Part shown: one piece after another, positions 1-8,604 of the stretch
Layout of the letters: every line of letters begins with the position of its first letter
Numbering within the stretch: position 1 is the first letter of the stretch
Virus record (IMG/VR): IMGVR_UViG_3300012928_002096
Coordinates: 1-64,000 of that record
Length of the DNA stretch: 64,000 nucleotides
Direction: 5' to 3' (one strand)
Origin: a virus
Position numbers and translations under genes: made by a program
The notes under the pieces: generated by a model
What the model was told of the DNA's origin: nothing
The model's database searches: none
What the model saw: only the letters and a program-made list of their open reading frames with translations

Positions 1-387
1 GAATATAAGTTGCGTAAAAAAACAAAAAACTTTGAAACAAAAAAGCAAGAAATATTAAAAACTGTTGTGTGCAAATACATACACGAAGGTGAAATATTTA
101 TTGCAAGTAATTTAACATTATGGCCTTGTTGTTTTCTTTGGGATAGTGCTTTCAAAAACAAAGAAGGCATACTTGACAAATTAAATCAATTTGAACCAAA
201 CTGGAATAGTTTAAAACATCATAGTAAAGAAGAAATTTTACAACATCCTTGGTATGCAAAACTATTAGCAGCAAGTTGGGAACCCGGACACGAATTACAT
301 TTGACAAGATGTATTAGGACTTGTGCAAAAAATAAGGCGTATCATAACGAAATAAATTACGTAGATAATGCGATAAGTACATTATGA
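1..387 (+). CDS. C-terminal part of a radical SAM/SPASM-like protein (5' truncated by window edge)
   Basis: The reading frame is open back to base 1, so this is probably the tail of a longer gene. A TTG at 10 is the only early start in frame, and I do not favour it. The piece has a CK-Y pattern, then a PCC pair near residue 40, then RCIRTC near the end, with a conserved HPWY stretch between. That spacing resembles an auxiliary iron-sulfur (SPASM) domain after a radical SAM core, and the next gene is a radical SAM enzyme. Its stop overlaps the next start as ATGA at 384. The family call is an inference because the core lies outside the window. Confidence 0.5.
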   Translation, partial: EYKLRKKTKNFETKKQEILKTVVCKYIHEGEIFIASNLTLWPCCFLWDSAFKNKEGILDKLNQFEPNWNSLKHHSKEEILQHPWYAKLLAASWEPGHELHLTRCIRTCAKNKAYHNEINYVDNAISTL

Positions 388-1796
388 ATAAAGTGAGTGA
401 TACGTTCTGTATTCTTCCTTGGGTACACCTTAGCACTAGACCAGATGGTAGTATGAGAGTTTGCTGCACAGCAAACGCAAGTAGTGTTGGTCCAACAAAT
501 GATAAAGAACACGGCGGACAAGTTGGTATTCTAAAAACAGATGACGGCAAGCCAAACAATTTAAATGTTACAGATTTTCAAACTGCTTGGAACAGTGAGT
601 ATATGAAAAATGTGCGTAAGCAAATGATGAATGGTGAGAAGCCTCCTAGTTGTTTGAAATGCTACAAAGAAGAAGCCGCAGGCCATAATTCAAAACGTAT
701 GTGGGAAACTGAATATTGGAGTTCACGTACAAATGTAGATGAACTAATAGCAAACACAACAGATGATGGGGAAGTACCTCCACAACTTGCATACATTGAT
801 TTACGTTTTGGTACTAAGTGTCAACTTGCTTGTGTGATGTGTAGTCCGCACGATTCAAGTGGCTGGATCAAAGATTACAAAAAAATATTTCCTGCTGTGC
901 AAAATAAAAGTTTAAAAGAAACAATGCAGTGGCAAGACAAGGGTAGCACAAACGGTAGTAGTTATAATTGGCATAAACAAAATCCTATTTTCTGGGAACA
1001 ATTTTATGCACAAATGCCATATATGAAACAAATATATTTTGCTGGTGGTGAAAGTTTAATTATTGAGGAACATTATGAAATACTTGAAGAAGCCATTAGG
1101 CAAGGTATTGCAAAAGATTTGGAACTTCGTTATAACTCAAATGGAGTTGAATGGCGAGAGGATTTATTTGATTTATGGAAACAATTCAAACTTGTGCGTT
1201 TTCACTATTCGGTAGACAGCATAGGAGAAATGAATAGTTACATACGTTATCCAAGTGAATGGAAACGTACCGAAGAAGTTTTCCATATTTTAGATAAACA
1301 AACAAGTGTTAATGTTGAAATTACTGTTGCTTGTGCAGTGCAAGCATTGAACATTTATTACTTGCCAGACTTTATAAAATGGAAACTAGAACAAGGATTT
1401 CAAAAAGTAAATATGTGGCCATTTGGTGCAGGCGGTATAAACTATCACTTTGTGTATCATCCTCCTCATTTAAATGTAAAAGTTTTACCAAATTGGTTCA
1501 AAGCAGAAGTACGTAAAAAATATGAGGAGTTTTATCCTTGGTGGGAAGCTAATTGGGAAAAAGGAATACCTTCTTGGTATAAGTATGGCAAAAAGAAAAC
1601 TACATATCAGCAATGGCGTGATGCAGGGTATGGCATTAAACGTTTACAAGGTATGGTAAATTTTATGGAAAGCGAAGACTGGAGTAGACGTCTACCTGAA
1701 ATGAAAGAATTTTTACATAGGTGTGATGTGCAACGTGGCAACAGTTTTGCCACAGTCTTTCCAGAGATGAAGGACATATTCGATGGCCTTGAATAG
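384..1796 (+). CDS. Radical SAM protein with N-terminal twitch-type domain (type A, copy 1)
   Basis: A 470-residue protein. The canonical CX3CX2C cluster motif is C146, C150, C153 within TKCQLACVMC and should bind the 4Fe-4S cluster that cleaves S-adenosylmethionine. Before it lies a cysteine domain (C9, the C27-C28 pair, C90 and C93), which fits an N-terminal twitch/SPASM-like auxiliary cluster. FAGGES is the expected GGE-like SAM motif. It is a clear paralogue of the gene at 8605: both begin DTFC..PW, then CC, then a C-x2-C with E and R/K residues. The substrate is unknown. It overlaps the upstream gene by 4 nt and the downstream one by 14 nt, so it is likely translated from a polycistron. 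Confidence 0.85.
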   Translation: MNKVSDTFCILPWVHLSTRPDGSMRVCCTANASSVGPTNDKEHGGQVGILKTDDGKPNNLNVTDFQTAWNSEYMKNVRKQMMNGEKPPSCLKCYKEEAAGHNSKRMWETEYWSSRTNVDELIANTTDDGEVPPQLAYIDLRFGTKCQLACVMCSPHDSSGWIKDYKKIFPAVQNKSLKETMQWQDKGSTNGSSYNWHKQNPIFWEQFYAQMPYMKQIYFAGGESLIIEEHYEILEEAIRQGIAKDLELRYNSNGVEWREDLFDLWKQFKLVRFHYSVDSIGEMNSYIRYPSEWKRTEEVFHILDKQTSVNVEITVACAVQALNIYYLPDFIKWKLEQGFQKVNMWPFGAGGINYHFVYHPPHLNVKVLPNWFKAEVRKKYEEFYPWWEANWEKGIPSWYKYGKKKTTYQQWRDAGYGIKRLQGMVNFMESEDWSRRLPEMKEFLHRCDVQRGNSFATVFPEMKDIFDGLE

Positions 1797-3057
1797 TCTT
1801 CCTTGTTACTATGCACTAGGCGGTTTGAACTTGAAGCAACAGTTTGCTACAAGTTGTCCACAGCAATCTGATAGATTACAGTGGTTGGCAAAAGGACATT
1901 TACCTAGTCAATATTTTAACAATGAAGAATTTAAAAAACACAGATTAGATTTGCTAAGAGGCAATTGGCCTACTGGTTGTGATATGTGCCAAATAGTCGA
2001 AGAACAAAAGTCCGGTATCAGTATGCGACAGGAAACACCACCTGATACACGTTGGACTGATTATGGCACAGGTGCCACAAAGTTTGAAGGTTTAAAAACT
2101 ATTGAAATACGTTTTAGTAATGCTTGTAATATGGCTTGTTTACATTGTAGTGCAGCGTTTAGCAGCGGCTGGATGACAAAATTAAAACGCTATCAACCAG
2201 ATGAAATTGATCGTGAACACCACTTGGTACAACTTACACAAGATATGCATAGAAAACACATAGATGAAGCAATGCGTATTGAGCTAGATACAAAAATGGC
2301 TCTAGAAGTAGTTGATGACCTTATTGAAAACTTTCCTAATTTAGAAAGAGTTGATTTTGCAGGTGGAGAGGTGTTGTATCAAAAACCATTTCTACCTACA
2401 CTTGATAGACTTGCAGAACATCCAAATGCAAAAAATATGTTTATAATGTTTCATACAAATTTTAATGCTCCATTTGATCCTGTAGCTCTTAGTCACCGCT
2501 TGGATAAATTTGGCAGCAGTGAAGTAAAAATAAGTATTGATTGTAGTCCAGGAATGTATCAATATTTTAGAGGCGGCGATTGGGACGTATTAGCAAAAAA
2601 TATTGCAACTTTTAAATCTGTAAGAAGTAGGAAAACAAAAATTTCATTAATATGCACAACAGGTGTATATCAACTTATGCAGTTTAAAGATATTATACAA
2701 GGATTTGTAGAATTAGAATGTGATTATATTAACATTAGTATTATATACACACCTGAATATTTAAATCCTGCTCTTATGATGTTGTATTACAAAGACGAAA
2801 CTGAAAAAGAAATAAACAGTGCTATTGCATACTTAACTAAATTTACATCAAAAGACAGAAGTGACTGTTTTATTGCTTATCAAGGCATAAAAAACATATG
2901 GGAATATATACATAACCATCGAGTAGAAGAAAAACATTGGACAGCATTTAAAGAATATATTAAAAAAACTGATGTTATATGGAAACAAGAATTTAACGAC
3001 CACTTTACAAATTATCAATTTGATAAAAATACAAATAGGATATTAAGAAATGTTTGA
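1783..3057 (+). CDS. Radical SAM protein with N-terminal twitch-type domain (type B, copy 1)
   Basis: A 424-residue protein. The radical SAM cysteines are C115, C119 and C122 (ACNMACLHC). An upstream cysteine domain has C8, C25, C66 and C69, with the shared G-C-x2-C...E...SG.SMR pattern also present in the gene at 5580. FAGGEV is the SAM-binding GGE motif. The second N-terminal cysteine position is single here but double (CC) in its relatives, so the auxiliary cluster may be bound differently. The gene sits between the type A enzyme and a QueC-like ATPase, with overlaps at both ends. The substrate is unknown. Confidence 0.82.
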   Translation: MALNSLPCYYALGGLNLKQQFATSCPQQSDRLQWLAKGHLPSQYFNNEEFKKHRLDLLRGNWPTGCDMCQIVEEQKSGISMRQETPPDTRWTDYGTGATKFEGLKTIEIRFSNACNMACLHCSAAFSSGWMTKLKRYQPDEIDREHHLVQLTQDMHRKHIDEAMRIELDTKMALEVVDDLIENFPNLERVDFAGGEVLYQKPFLPTLDRLAEHPNAKNMFIMFHTNFNAPFDPVALSHRLDKFGSSEVKISIDCSPGMYQYFRGGDWDVLAKNIATFKSVRSRKTKISLICTTGVYQLMQFKDIIQGFVELECDYINISIIYTPEYLNPALMMLYYKDETEKEINSAIAYLTKFTSKDRSDCFIAYQGIKNIWEYIHNHRVEEKHWTAFKEYIKKTDVIWKQEFNDHFTNYQFDKNTNRILRNV

Positions 3058-3874
3058 AACAAGTAATAAATTTTATGAAAAACTAGGAGATGAATTTATT
3101 ATCACTAAAATAAACCATTTAGATATTGCGTTTAGTAAAAAATGGAAACGTATAGGTGTAAATTTAAGTGGAGGTGCTGATAGTGCATTACTTTGCTTTG
3201 TATTAGGTAAGATAATTGTTGATAATAATTTAGATTGTAAAATAGATGTAATCACATATCAGCGTTGTTGGGAAACTAGACCTTGGCAAGGATGGTGGAG
3301 TATACAAGTTTTCAATAAATTACAAAGTTTATATCCTAATATTATAGAAAATAGACATACAACATTCATACCACCTGCATTAGAACACGGTGTAAGTGGT
3401 CCTATTATAGATGGTAGGAGCGGTGACCAAATTATTGTAGGCGAATTTAATAAATTTGCAAGTTGGGAGTATAATTTAGATGCTGTATTCAATGCTACAA
3501 GTAAGAATCCAGACGACTCACGTGAAGATCGTATGAAAAATAGAGATGGTGACGCAGAAAATGCAAAAAGTTGGGATTTAATTTGGTTCAGTCCTAAATT
3601 AAAAACACATTTTTGTCATCCGTTTAGGTTTGTCAAGAAGGATTGGATTGTAGCTCAATATCATCTTTACAATATACTTGATTTATATTATACTACACGT
3701 AGTTGTGAAGGAGATATCAACCATAATCCCGCAGTATCTGATGTTGTAAAAGATTTTACTAAGTACACATTAGGTATGGAAGTTCCTGTGTGTAATGAAT
3801 GCTGGTGGTGTGATGAAAGACAGTGGGCTGAACAAAGAGTGCCTGAAATGATAAAGGAAATTGATGAGTTTTGA
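3050..3874 (+). CDS. PP-loop ATPase, QueC-like
   Basis: A 274-residue protein with the N-type ATP pyrophosphatase loop SGGADS at residues 40-45. Near the C-terminus C219, C248, C251 and C254 form a CNECWWC-ER arrangement. QueC, which turns 7-carboxy-7-deazaguanine (CDG) into preQ0 with ATP and ammonia, also has a PP-loop and a C-terminal four-cysteine zinc site ending CxxC..R. The rest is divergent and Trp-rich, and the first Cys lies further from the others than in cellular QueC. FolE, QueE-like, QueD-like and DpdA-like genes lie 30-38 kb away in this window. The alternative is another PP-loop amidase or adenylating enzyme that works with the adjacent radical SAM proteins. Confidence 0.6.
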   Translation: MFETSNKFYEKLGDEFIITKINHLDIAFSKKWKRIGVNLSGGADSALLCFVLGKIIVDNNLDCKIDVITYQRCWETRPWQGWWSIQVFNKLQSLYPNIIENRHTTFIPPALEHGVSGPIIDGRSGDQIIVGEFNKFASWEYNLDAVFNATSKNPDDSREDRMKNRDGDAENAKSWDLIWFSPKLKTHFCHPFRFVKKDWIVAQYHLYNILDLYYTTRSCEGDINHNPAVSDVVKDFTKYTLGMEVPVCNECWWCDERQWAEQRVPEMIKEIDEF

Positions 3875-5042
3875 TACTATAGATCTGCTTACTGGGCACG
3901 TTTTCCAAGTTACTTGGGATACCGGACGTAGGTGTAACTACGACTGTAGCTATTGTCCTGTGCATAGGCACGATAATTTTTCACGACACGCAACTATTGA
4001 CGAACTCAAAGACAATGTTGACTTTTTGTATGAATATATTGATTTACACCTAGGGTATAGAAAGAGTAAGATTGCAAATATTGGATTTACAGGCGGAGAA
4101 CCAACAGTCAATCCAAACTTTATACCATTTGCAAAATATTTAAGATCTGAGTATGATACCAAATATAGGGATAAATGGGAATGTGGTTTTGCATTGACAT
4201 CAAATGGTGCAATGGGTGAAAAAATGGGTCAAGCAGTAATGGAAAATTTTGATCACGCTACTGTAAGTTATCATAGTGAAAGCGATCAAAAACTAAAAGA
4301 TCAAGTTAGGAACAGAATATTACAATTTCATTACAAAGGACAAGAACATAATTTCACTGTAAGTGTAAATGTTATGTTTCACGCTGAATATTTTGACGAG
4401 TGCAAAGACTTGTGTGCTTTCTTAGAACAACATCAAGTTGACTATGTACCAAGAGTTATAGGAGAAGAGCCTGATAGTCGTCCTAGTTTTGCACACAAAT
4501 ATAATGACGAACAACTTGCGTGGTTCAAAGATTATTGGCGTGTAAAAAATGAAAAGAAAAACGATGAAAAAGAAATTAGTAAAGTATTAAGTGCAGCAGG
4601 CGAAAAGAAAAACGAAAAGAAAAAACTTGGAAACAGTATAGGACGTCCTTGTTGCGGAAGTAGAGATATGTTACTACACGCTGGTGCAAAAAGTAAAAAA
4701 AGTAATTTTGTAGATTTCAGACAATTCAAAGGTTGGAGTTGTAGTGTAAATTGGTTTTTCTTACATCTTGAACAGCAAACAGATAGTGTATTTCATCATC
4801 AAACTTGCCAAGCAAAATTCGAACACGGTAAACGTGGACGCATTGGCAAACTTAGTGAAGGTAAGCAAATTATTGCTGACCTAAGACAAAAAATGGAAAC
4901 TAACACTATGCCTACTATTATATGTCCAAAAATGACTTGCGGTTGCGGATTGTGTGCGCCAAAAAGTATGCATCAAGATAGGTATTTAGAAGTTTTAGGA
5001 AATCACTTAGATACAGGAGTATTAAATGTTAATCACGGGTAA
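3864..5042 (+). CDS. Radical SAM protein with C-terminal Cys-rich region (type C, copy 1)
   Basis: The radical SAM motif lies at the extreme N-terminus: C24, C28 and C31 (RRCNYDCSYC). FTGGEP is the SAM-binding motif. A Lys/Glu-rich loop occurs around residues 220-250. After it come a PCCG pair, WSCSV, HQTC and a final cluster CPKMTCGCGLC, which look like auxiliary Fe-S ligands. ATG at 3864 is preferred over the TTG at 3861 because AAGGA stands five bases upstream. It is a paralogue of the gene at 9957. It overlaps the QueC-like gene upstream and the SDR gene downstream. The substrate is unknown. Confidence 0.82.
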   Translation: MSFDTIDLLTGHVFQVTWDTGRRCNYDCSYCPVHRHDNFSRHATIDELKDNVDFLYEYIDLHLGYRKSKIANIGFTGGEPTVNPNFIPFAKYLRSEYDTKYRDKWECGFALTSNGAMGEKMGQAVMENFDHATVSYHSESDQKLKDQVRNRILQFHYKGQEHNFTVSVNVMFHAEYFDECKDLCAFLEQHQVDYVPRVIGEEPDSRPSFAHKYNDEQLAWFKDYWRVKNEKKNDEKEISKVLSAAGEKKNEKKKLGNSIGRPCCGSRDMLLHAGAKSKKSNFVDFRQFKGWSCSVNWFFLHLEQQTDSVFHHQTCQAKFEHGKRGRIGKLSEGKQIIADLRQKMETNTMPTIICPKMTCGCGLCAPKSMHQDRYLEVLGNHLDTGVLNVNHG

Positions 5043-5580
5043 TAAAGATTCTGGTATAGCACAGGCGTTACACAAACTTTATCCTGATGCAGAATTTTGT
5101 AGTCAAAGTACAGGATATGATTTAGCACGTAAATTAGATCAAGAAAGACTTGCAGAACGTGTATGCGAACACGATGTGTTTATTAATTGTAGTGCATTGT
5201 TTAAATTTCATCAGACTACACTTTTAAATATTGTATATCATAAATGTATGTTAGAAAAACATTGGTGTCATATTGTTAATGTTGGCAGCACTACCGATCG
5301 TGTTAAAAAAGGCGGTAGTTGGTTGTACAATGCAGAAAAGAAAGCATTGAGAGATTATTCTAATACACTAGGATTAAATGGTGTTTGGCATAGTGGACCA
5401 AAAATAAGTTACATTAGTTTTGGAACATTAAGTAATAATCAGCATAAACATCCTAACAGAACTGTTATAGATATAGACACCGCTACAAGTTACATAAAAT
5501 GGGTAATAGATCAACCTAAAGAACTTTGTATAAATGAAATTAGTATTGATCCTATGCAGCCCGAACACTGGAGAGGCTAA
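5026..5580 (+). CDS. Short-chain dehydrogenase/reductase (SDR), short form
   Basis: A 184-residue Rossmann protein. It begins MLITGNKDSGI, matching the TGxxxxGI dinucleotide motif, and has an YNAEK that fits the catalytic YxxxK, preceded by a serine in VGSTT. It is shorter than typical 250-residue SDRs. A distant paralogue lies at 12428. It probably reduces or oxidises a carbonyl/alcohol with NAD(P)H in the cytoplasm. It starts inside the end of the type C radical SAM gene and ends in a TAATG overlap with the next gene. Confidence 0.7.
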   Translation: MLITGNKDSGIAQALHKLYPDAEFCSQSTGYDLARKLDQERLAERVCEHDVFINCSALFKFHQTTLLNIVYHKCMLEKHWCHIVNVGSTTDRVKKGGSWLYNAEKKALRDYSNTLGLNGVWHSGPKISYISFGTLSNNQHKHPNRTVIDIDTATSYIKWVIDQPKELCINEISIDPMQPEHWRG

Positions 5581-6785
5581 TGTCTTCCTTGCCGAAGTAT
5601 GGGTGTTTACTACCTATGCATCATATGGCTATTCGTCCAGATGGACAAGTTATACCGTGTTGTTATTTTAGACACGAATATGTTCCTAAAGGTTTAAATC
5701 TATCTTTGGACAATCCTTTCGAACATCCTTTTATGAAACAAAACAGACAAAGTGTTTTACTTGATGAAATGATTCCAGGGTGTAGTAAATGTTACGAAGA
5801 TGAAAAAACATCTGGACAAAGTATGCGTACAGAAATTTTTAATTCTCCGTATAATTTTCTAAACTTACCAACAGATGATAGTAGAGGAAAAATACCAAAA
5901 CTTACAAACATAGATATTACATTTAGTAATGTTTGTAATAATAAATGTAGGATGTGTGGACCAGAATTAAGTACACAATGGTATAGTGACGCAAAGAAAA
6001 TGAATTATCCGTTTGAAAAGCGTGGAATTATTGCTGAAAACAAATGGATAGAAAATGCAGATGTAAGCGACTTGACTTTTATTAAGTTTTTAGGCGGCGA
6101 GCCTTTGATGGAACAAGAAAAAATGATTAAACTATTGCAAAAATGTAATAGAGAAAAATTAGTTGTACATATTACTACAAACGGTACTTTGTTACCAAAT
6201 GAAACATTACATCAACTGCTGCAAGATTGTGAAAAAGTATATATGACTGTAAGCATTGACCAGTTTGGCGAATTCAATGACTTACTGCGGAAAGGCAGTC
6301 ATTGGGATACTACGTTGAACAATATGTTTGCTATGAAAGAAGATTACGGAAGACATCATACAACAGTGCATAGTGTTACATCTATATACAATGTAAACTT
6401 GTGTAATCAACTTATAGATTTTTGTATTGCAGAAAAATTTAATCAAAAAAATTGTATTGTTGATGGACCTAATTGGATGATGCCAAGAAATTTACCTGAA
6501 GCAGTAAAACAAAAATGTATTGATATAGTAAAAAAGCATTTAGTCAGTGCAACCAATACAAAAATTAGACAATTTGGTGATGCAAAATTTCATTACGATT
6601 TATTGATAAAAGAATTAGAACAAGAAGGCGACTTTGGAATGTTTTTACGCAACGACACACGTATAAACATAATACGTAATGAACATTGGAAAGACTTTAA
6701 TCCTTGGTTGTTCAATGAAATTCAGCCATACTTTGAAGATACACAACTAGAACCTGGACAACTAGATTACTTACGTAACCTCTGA
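5580..6785 (+). CDS. Radical SAM protein with N-terminal twitch-type domain (type B, copy 2)
   Basis: A 401-residue protein with radical SAM cysteines C119, C123 and C126 (VCNNKCRMC). The N-terminal auxiliary set is C9, C27-C28, C68 and C71. The GGEPLM motif near residue 172 fits the SAM-binding GGE element. It shares the LP...P-DG...PCC opening and the C-x2-C...SGQSMR segment with the gene at 1783. The start overlaps the SDR stop (TAATG). This gene ends the first co-oriented block; a 27-base gap with a late-promoter-like box follows. Confidence 0.83.
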   Translation: MSSLPKYGCLLPMHHMAIRPDGQVIPCCYFRHEYVPKGLNLSLDNPFEHPFMKQNRQSVLLDEMIPGCSKCYEDEKTSGQSMRTEIFNSPYNFLNLPTDDSRGKIPKLTNIDITFSNVCNNKCRMCGPELSTQWYSDAKKMNYPFEKRGIIAENKWIENADVSDLTFIKFLGGEPLMEQEKMIKLLQKCNREKLVVHITTNGTLLPNETLHQLLQDCEKVYMTVSIDQFGEFNDLLRKGSHWDTTLNNMFAMKEDYGRHHTTVHSVTSIYNVNLCNQLIDFCIAEKFNQKNCIVDGPNWMMPRNLPEAVKQKCIDIVKKHLVSATNTKIRQFGDAKFHYDLLIKELEQEGDFGMFLRNDTRINIIRNEHWKDFNPWLFNEIQPYFEDTQLEPGQLDYLRNL

Positions 6786-6791
6786 TAAATA
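6784..6791 (+). promoter_or_regulatory. T4-late-promoter-like GATAAATA box
   Basis: GATAAATA stands 21 bases upstream of the ATG at 6813, and a GAGG ribosome site lies between them. T4 late promoters have TATAAATA, and related marine phages use NATAAATA. The placement is typical. It overlaps the end of the upstream gene, so chance occurrence in AT-rich DNA is possible. Confidence 0.45.
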
Positions 6792-6812
6792 TATAAAACT
6801 ATTGAGGATAAA

Positions 6813-7307
6813 ATGTTCCACACAAAAAACATAAACTACAAAATGTTGAGTAAAGATTCTTTGGATGCTGTAAGAAAATTTGTCACAACAGAAAAACATC
6901 TTTTTGATATGGGAATCTCGTATTTGCCACACAAACCTAAGAATCAAAGTCATAGATGGAAACCTTATACAAATTTACTTAGACCTATTACAAATTATCT
7001 CAAAGAAAAAGATTTAAACATTACCATAATAGGGTCAAATAGAATTGAAGGAAATACAAAAAGAAATTCATTTAAAGTACCAAATAAAGTTAACGGCTCT
7101 AATACAACTATTTTCATACCGTTGTTTGATTATTCAAGAGAACAAAAAATATTACATTTTGCCAACACTAATTGTGCATTAAATTCTACATTAGTGTTTG
7201 ATAATTCTTTATATAGACGCTGGGTTAATGAATCTAACATAAAGTTTTGTTTTTTAGTCTATGGGGTGAGCGAGTCTATTAGTATAGTTACTGAAAGGTT
7301 GTCATAA
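6813..7307 (+). CDS. Hypothetical protein, 164 aa
   Basis: I do not recognise this protein. It is basic in its first half (HKPKNQSHRWKP), with an IFIPLFDYS strand-like segment near residue 108 and no clear metal or nucleotide motif. Its length and the strand-rich C-terminal half (FCFLVYG) could fit a divergent cupin or 2OG-oxygenase fold, but I see no HxD. It has its own GAGG ribosome site and a late-promoter-like box. The next gene begins 2 nt after its stop. Confidence 0.6.
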   Translation: MFHTKNINYKMLSKDSLDAVRKFVTTEKHLFDMGISYLPHKPKNQSHRWKPYTNLLRPITNYLKEKDLNITIIGSNRIEGNTKRNSFKVPNKVNGSNTTIFIPLFDYSREQKILHFANTNCALNSTLVFDNSLYRRWVNESNIKFCFLVYGVSESISIVTERLS

Positions 7308-7308
7308 T

Positions 7309-7905
7309 TTGCAAATCGTATATGGAGAACCGAGGACAGGTTCTCATTTTGTAGCAAGGCATATTGCTAATAAAAATAATATGTTATTTTTGGGAGAATA
7401 TTTTAAAACTCCAATACCTAATGCACAAGTAAATATTGAAGATAAAATAAAATCTATTCCGGAAAACTCTGTAATAATAATTCATCCAGATTTGTCATAT
7501 GGCTATTACACAGATACTTTTTACGATTGGTTATTTTCTAATCCATTAATAGTTACAGAAACAAATGATCGCTGGCGACAAGTTATAAGCTGGGGTATAG
7601 CAGCTAAAACAACAAATTATCATAGTTTTAATATTTCAAAGCAACTCGATCAATATATAATTTATAAAAGAGAATTTTTTGATATGTTAAAATATTCTAT
7701 ACAAAAGTTTGAAAGTACTAAACATCTTATTAATTACAAAGAAAGATACACTTTACAAGACCTTGATAAAATATCTTTTGTAAATGGAAAATATAATCCT
7801 ACCAAAAAAACCTACAAGCAAAATACTCAACAATTAAGTTTAATGTATGAAAATATTGAAGAAGTAAAAGAATGGTATCAGGAAATAAGAATTAATAAAA
7901 ATTGA
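7309..7905 (+). CDS. Sulfotransferase-like P-loop protein
   Basis: A 198-residue protein starting at TTG. The segment GEPRTGSHFV at residues 6-15 resembles the 5'-phosphosulfate binding loop of Stf0/LPS-type sulfotransferases (PRTGS). Such enzymes transfer sulfate from PAPS to sugars or lipids. The later WRQVISW segment fits the helical 3'-phosphate region only loosely. Several Lys/Tyr-rich stretches follow. It could be another nucleotide-binding enzyme. It is neighbour to the unrecognised 164-aa protein and a nitroreductase. Confidence 0.5.
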   Translation: MQIVYGEPRTGSHFVARHIANKNNMLFLGEYFKTPIPNAQVNIEDKIKSIPENSVIIIHPDLSYGYYTDTFYDWLFSNPLIVTETNDRWRQVISWGIAAKTTNYHSFNISKQLDQYIIYKREFFDMLKYSIQKFESTKHLINYKERYTLQDLDKISFVNGKYNPTKKTYKQNTQQLSLMYENIEEVKEWYQEIRINKN

Positions 7906-7912
7906 ATAAATA
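7905..7912 (+). promoter_or_regulatory. T4-late-promoter-like AATAAATA box
   Basis: AATAAATA lies 22 bases before the ATG at 7935, with AGGAG at 7924-7928. The spacing matches that at 6784-6791. Confidence 0.4.
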
Positions 7913-7934
7913 CATTTGTATACAGGAGACTACA

Positions 7935-8585
7935 ATGGATCATAAACAAATTGAAAAAGCAGTCATTAGAAGCCAGCACTGTCAGCGTAATTGGGATTTG
8001 TCAAAGCAAATACCTGAAGAAGATTTAGATCTAATTCAACACGCTATAACGCAATGTCCTAGCAAACAAAATGTTGCATTTTACAAAGCACATATGATTA
8101 CCGATAGAAACTTAATAGAAGCAATCCACAGTAAAACAGAAGGTTTCACAACCAACTTTGTTACAATGGAAGGCGAAACAAACAGCCAAACTTTAGCTAA
8201 TTTGTTAATTGTTTTTGAGGCATATAACGGACATCTAAATAGAGATAAAAAAGTATTTAGAAATGACGAAATATTGAAGATGGATTTAGGAAAAGAACTT
8301 TCCGAAGCAGAGCAAGAAACATTTAAAAGAGATCAGCAAATGGCTGTGGGTATCGCAGCAGGATATGCAAATGTTACTAGTGCTATGATGGGCTATGGTA
8401 CTGGTTGTTGTGCTTGCTTCGATGGTGATGCTATTGCAGAACTTTTAAATTTAGATGGTCCTGTTTTGCTAATGATGGGAATAGGTTACAAAGATGCTAC
8501 TCGTAATAGAAGAGAACATCACGAAACTGGTTTTATGTTTCCAACAAAGCCAAAACAGAAGATCAAAGTTAAAAAGCATTACTAA
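7935..8585 (+). CDS. Nitroreductase family FMN oxidoreductase
   Basis: A 216-residue flavoprotein. It begins with the typical R-S...R-W segment, contains CPSKQN in the FMN-binding loop, then a small-residue-rich helix GIAAGYANVTSAMMGYGTG, CCACFD and LLMMGIGYKD near the end. These features are characteristic of nitroreductase/dehydropteridine-reductase-like enzymes that use NAD(P)H and FMN. ATG 7935 is chosen because AGGAG sits seven bases upstream; an earlier in-frame ATG at 7902 has no such site. The tail is strongly basic (KPKQKIKVKKHY). The biological substrate is unknown. Neighbouring radical SAM enzymes suggest it might supply electrons or reduce an intermediate. Confidence 0.75.
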   Translation: MDHKQIEKAVIRSQHCQRNWDLSKQIPEEDLDLIQHAITQCPSKQNVAFYKAHMITDRNLIEAIHSKTEGFTTNFVTMEGETNSQTLANLLIVFEAYNGHLNRDKKVFRNDEILKMDLGKELSEAEQETFKRDQQMAVGIAAGYANVTSAMMGYGTGCCACFDGDAIAELLNLDGPVLLMMGIGYKDATRNRREHHETGFMFPTKPKQKIKVKKHY

Positions 8586-8604
8586 TATTTCTATTAAATA
8601 ATAG

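Noticed and set aside
6813-7307. A precursor peptide for the radical SAM enzymes
   Set aside because: The 164-aa protein has no leader/core pattern, no repeated core motif and a folded-looking strand pattern; no smaller open frame with a ribosome site was seen in the island.
8593-8600. ATTAAATA box before the type A rSAM at 8605
   Set aside because: Only about 5 bases from the ATG and not a good match to NATAAATA.
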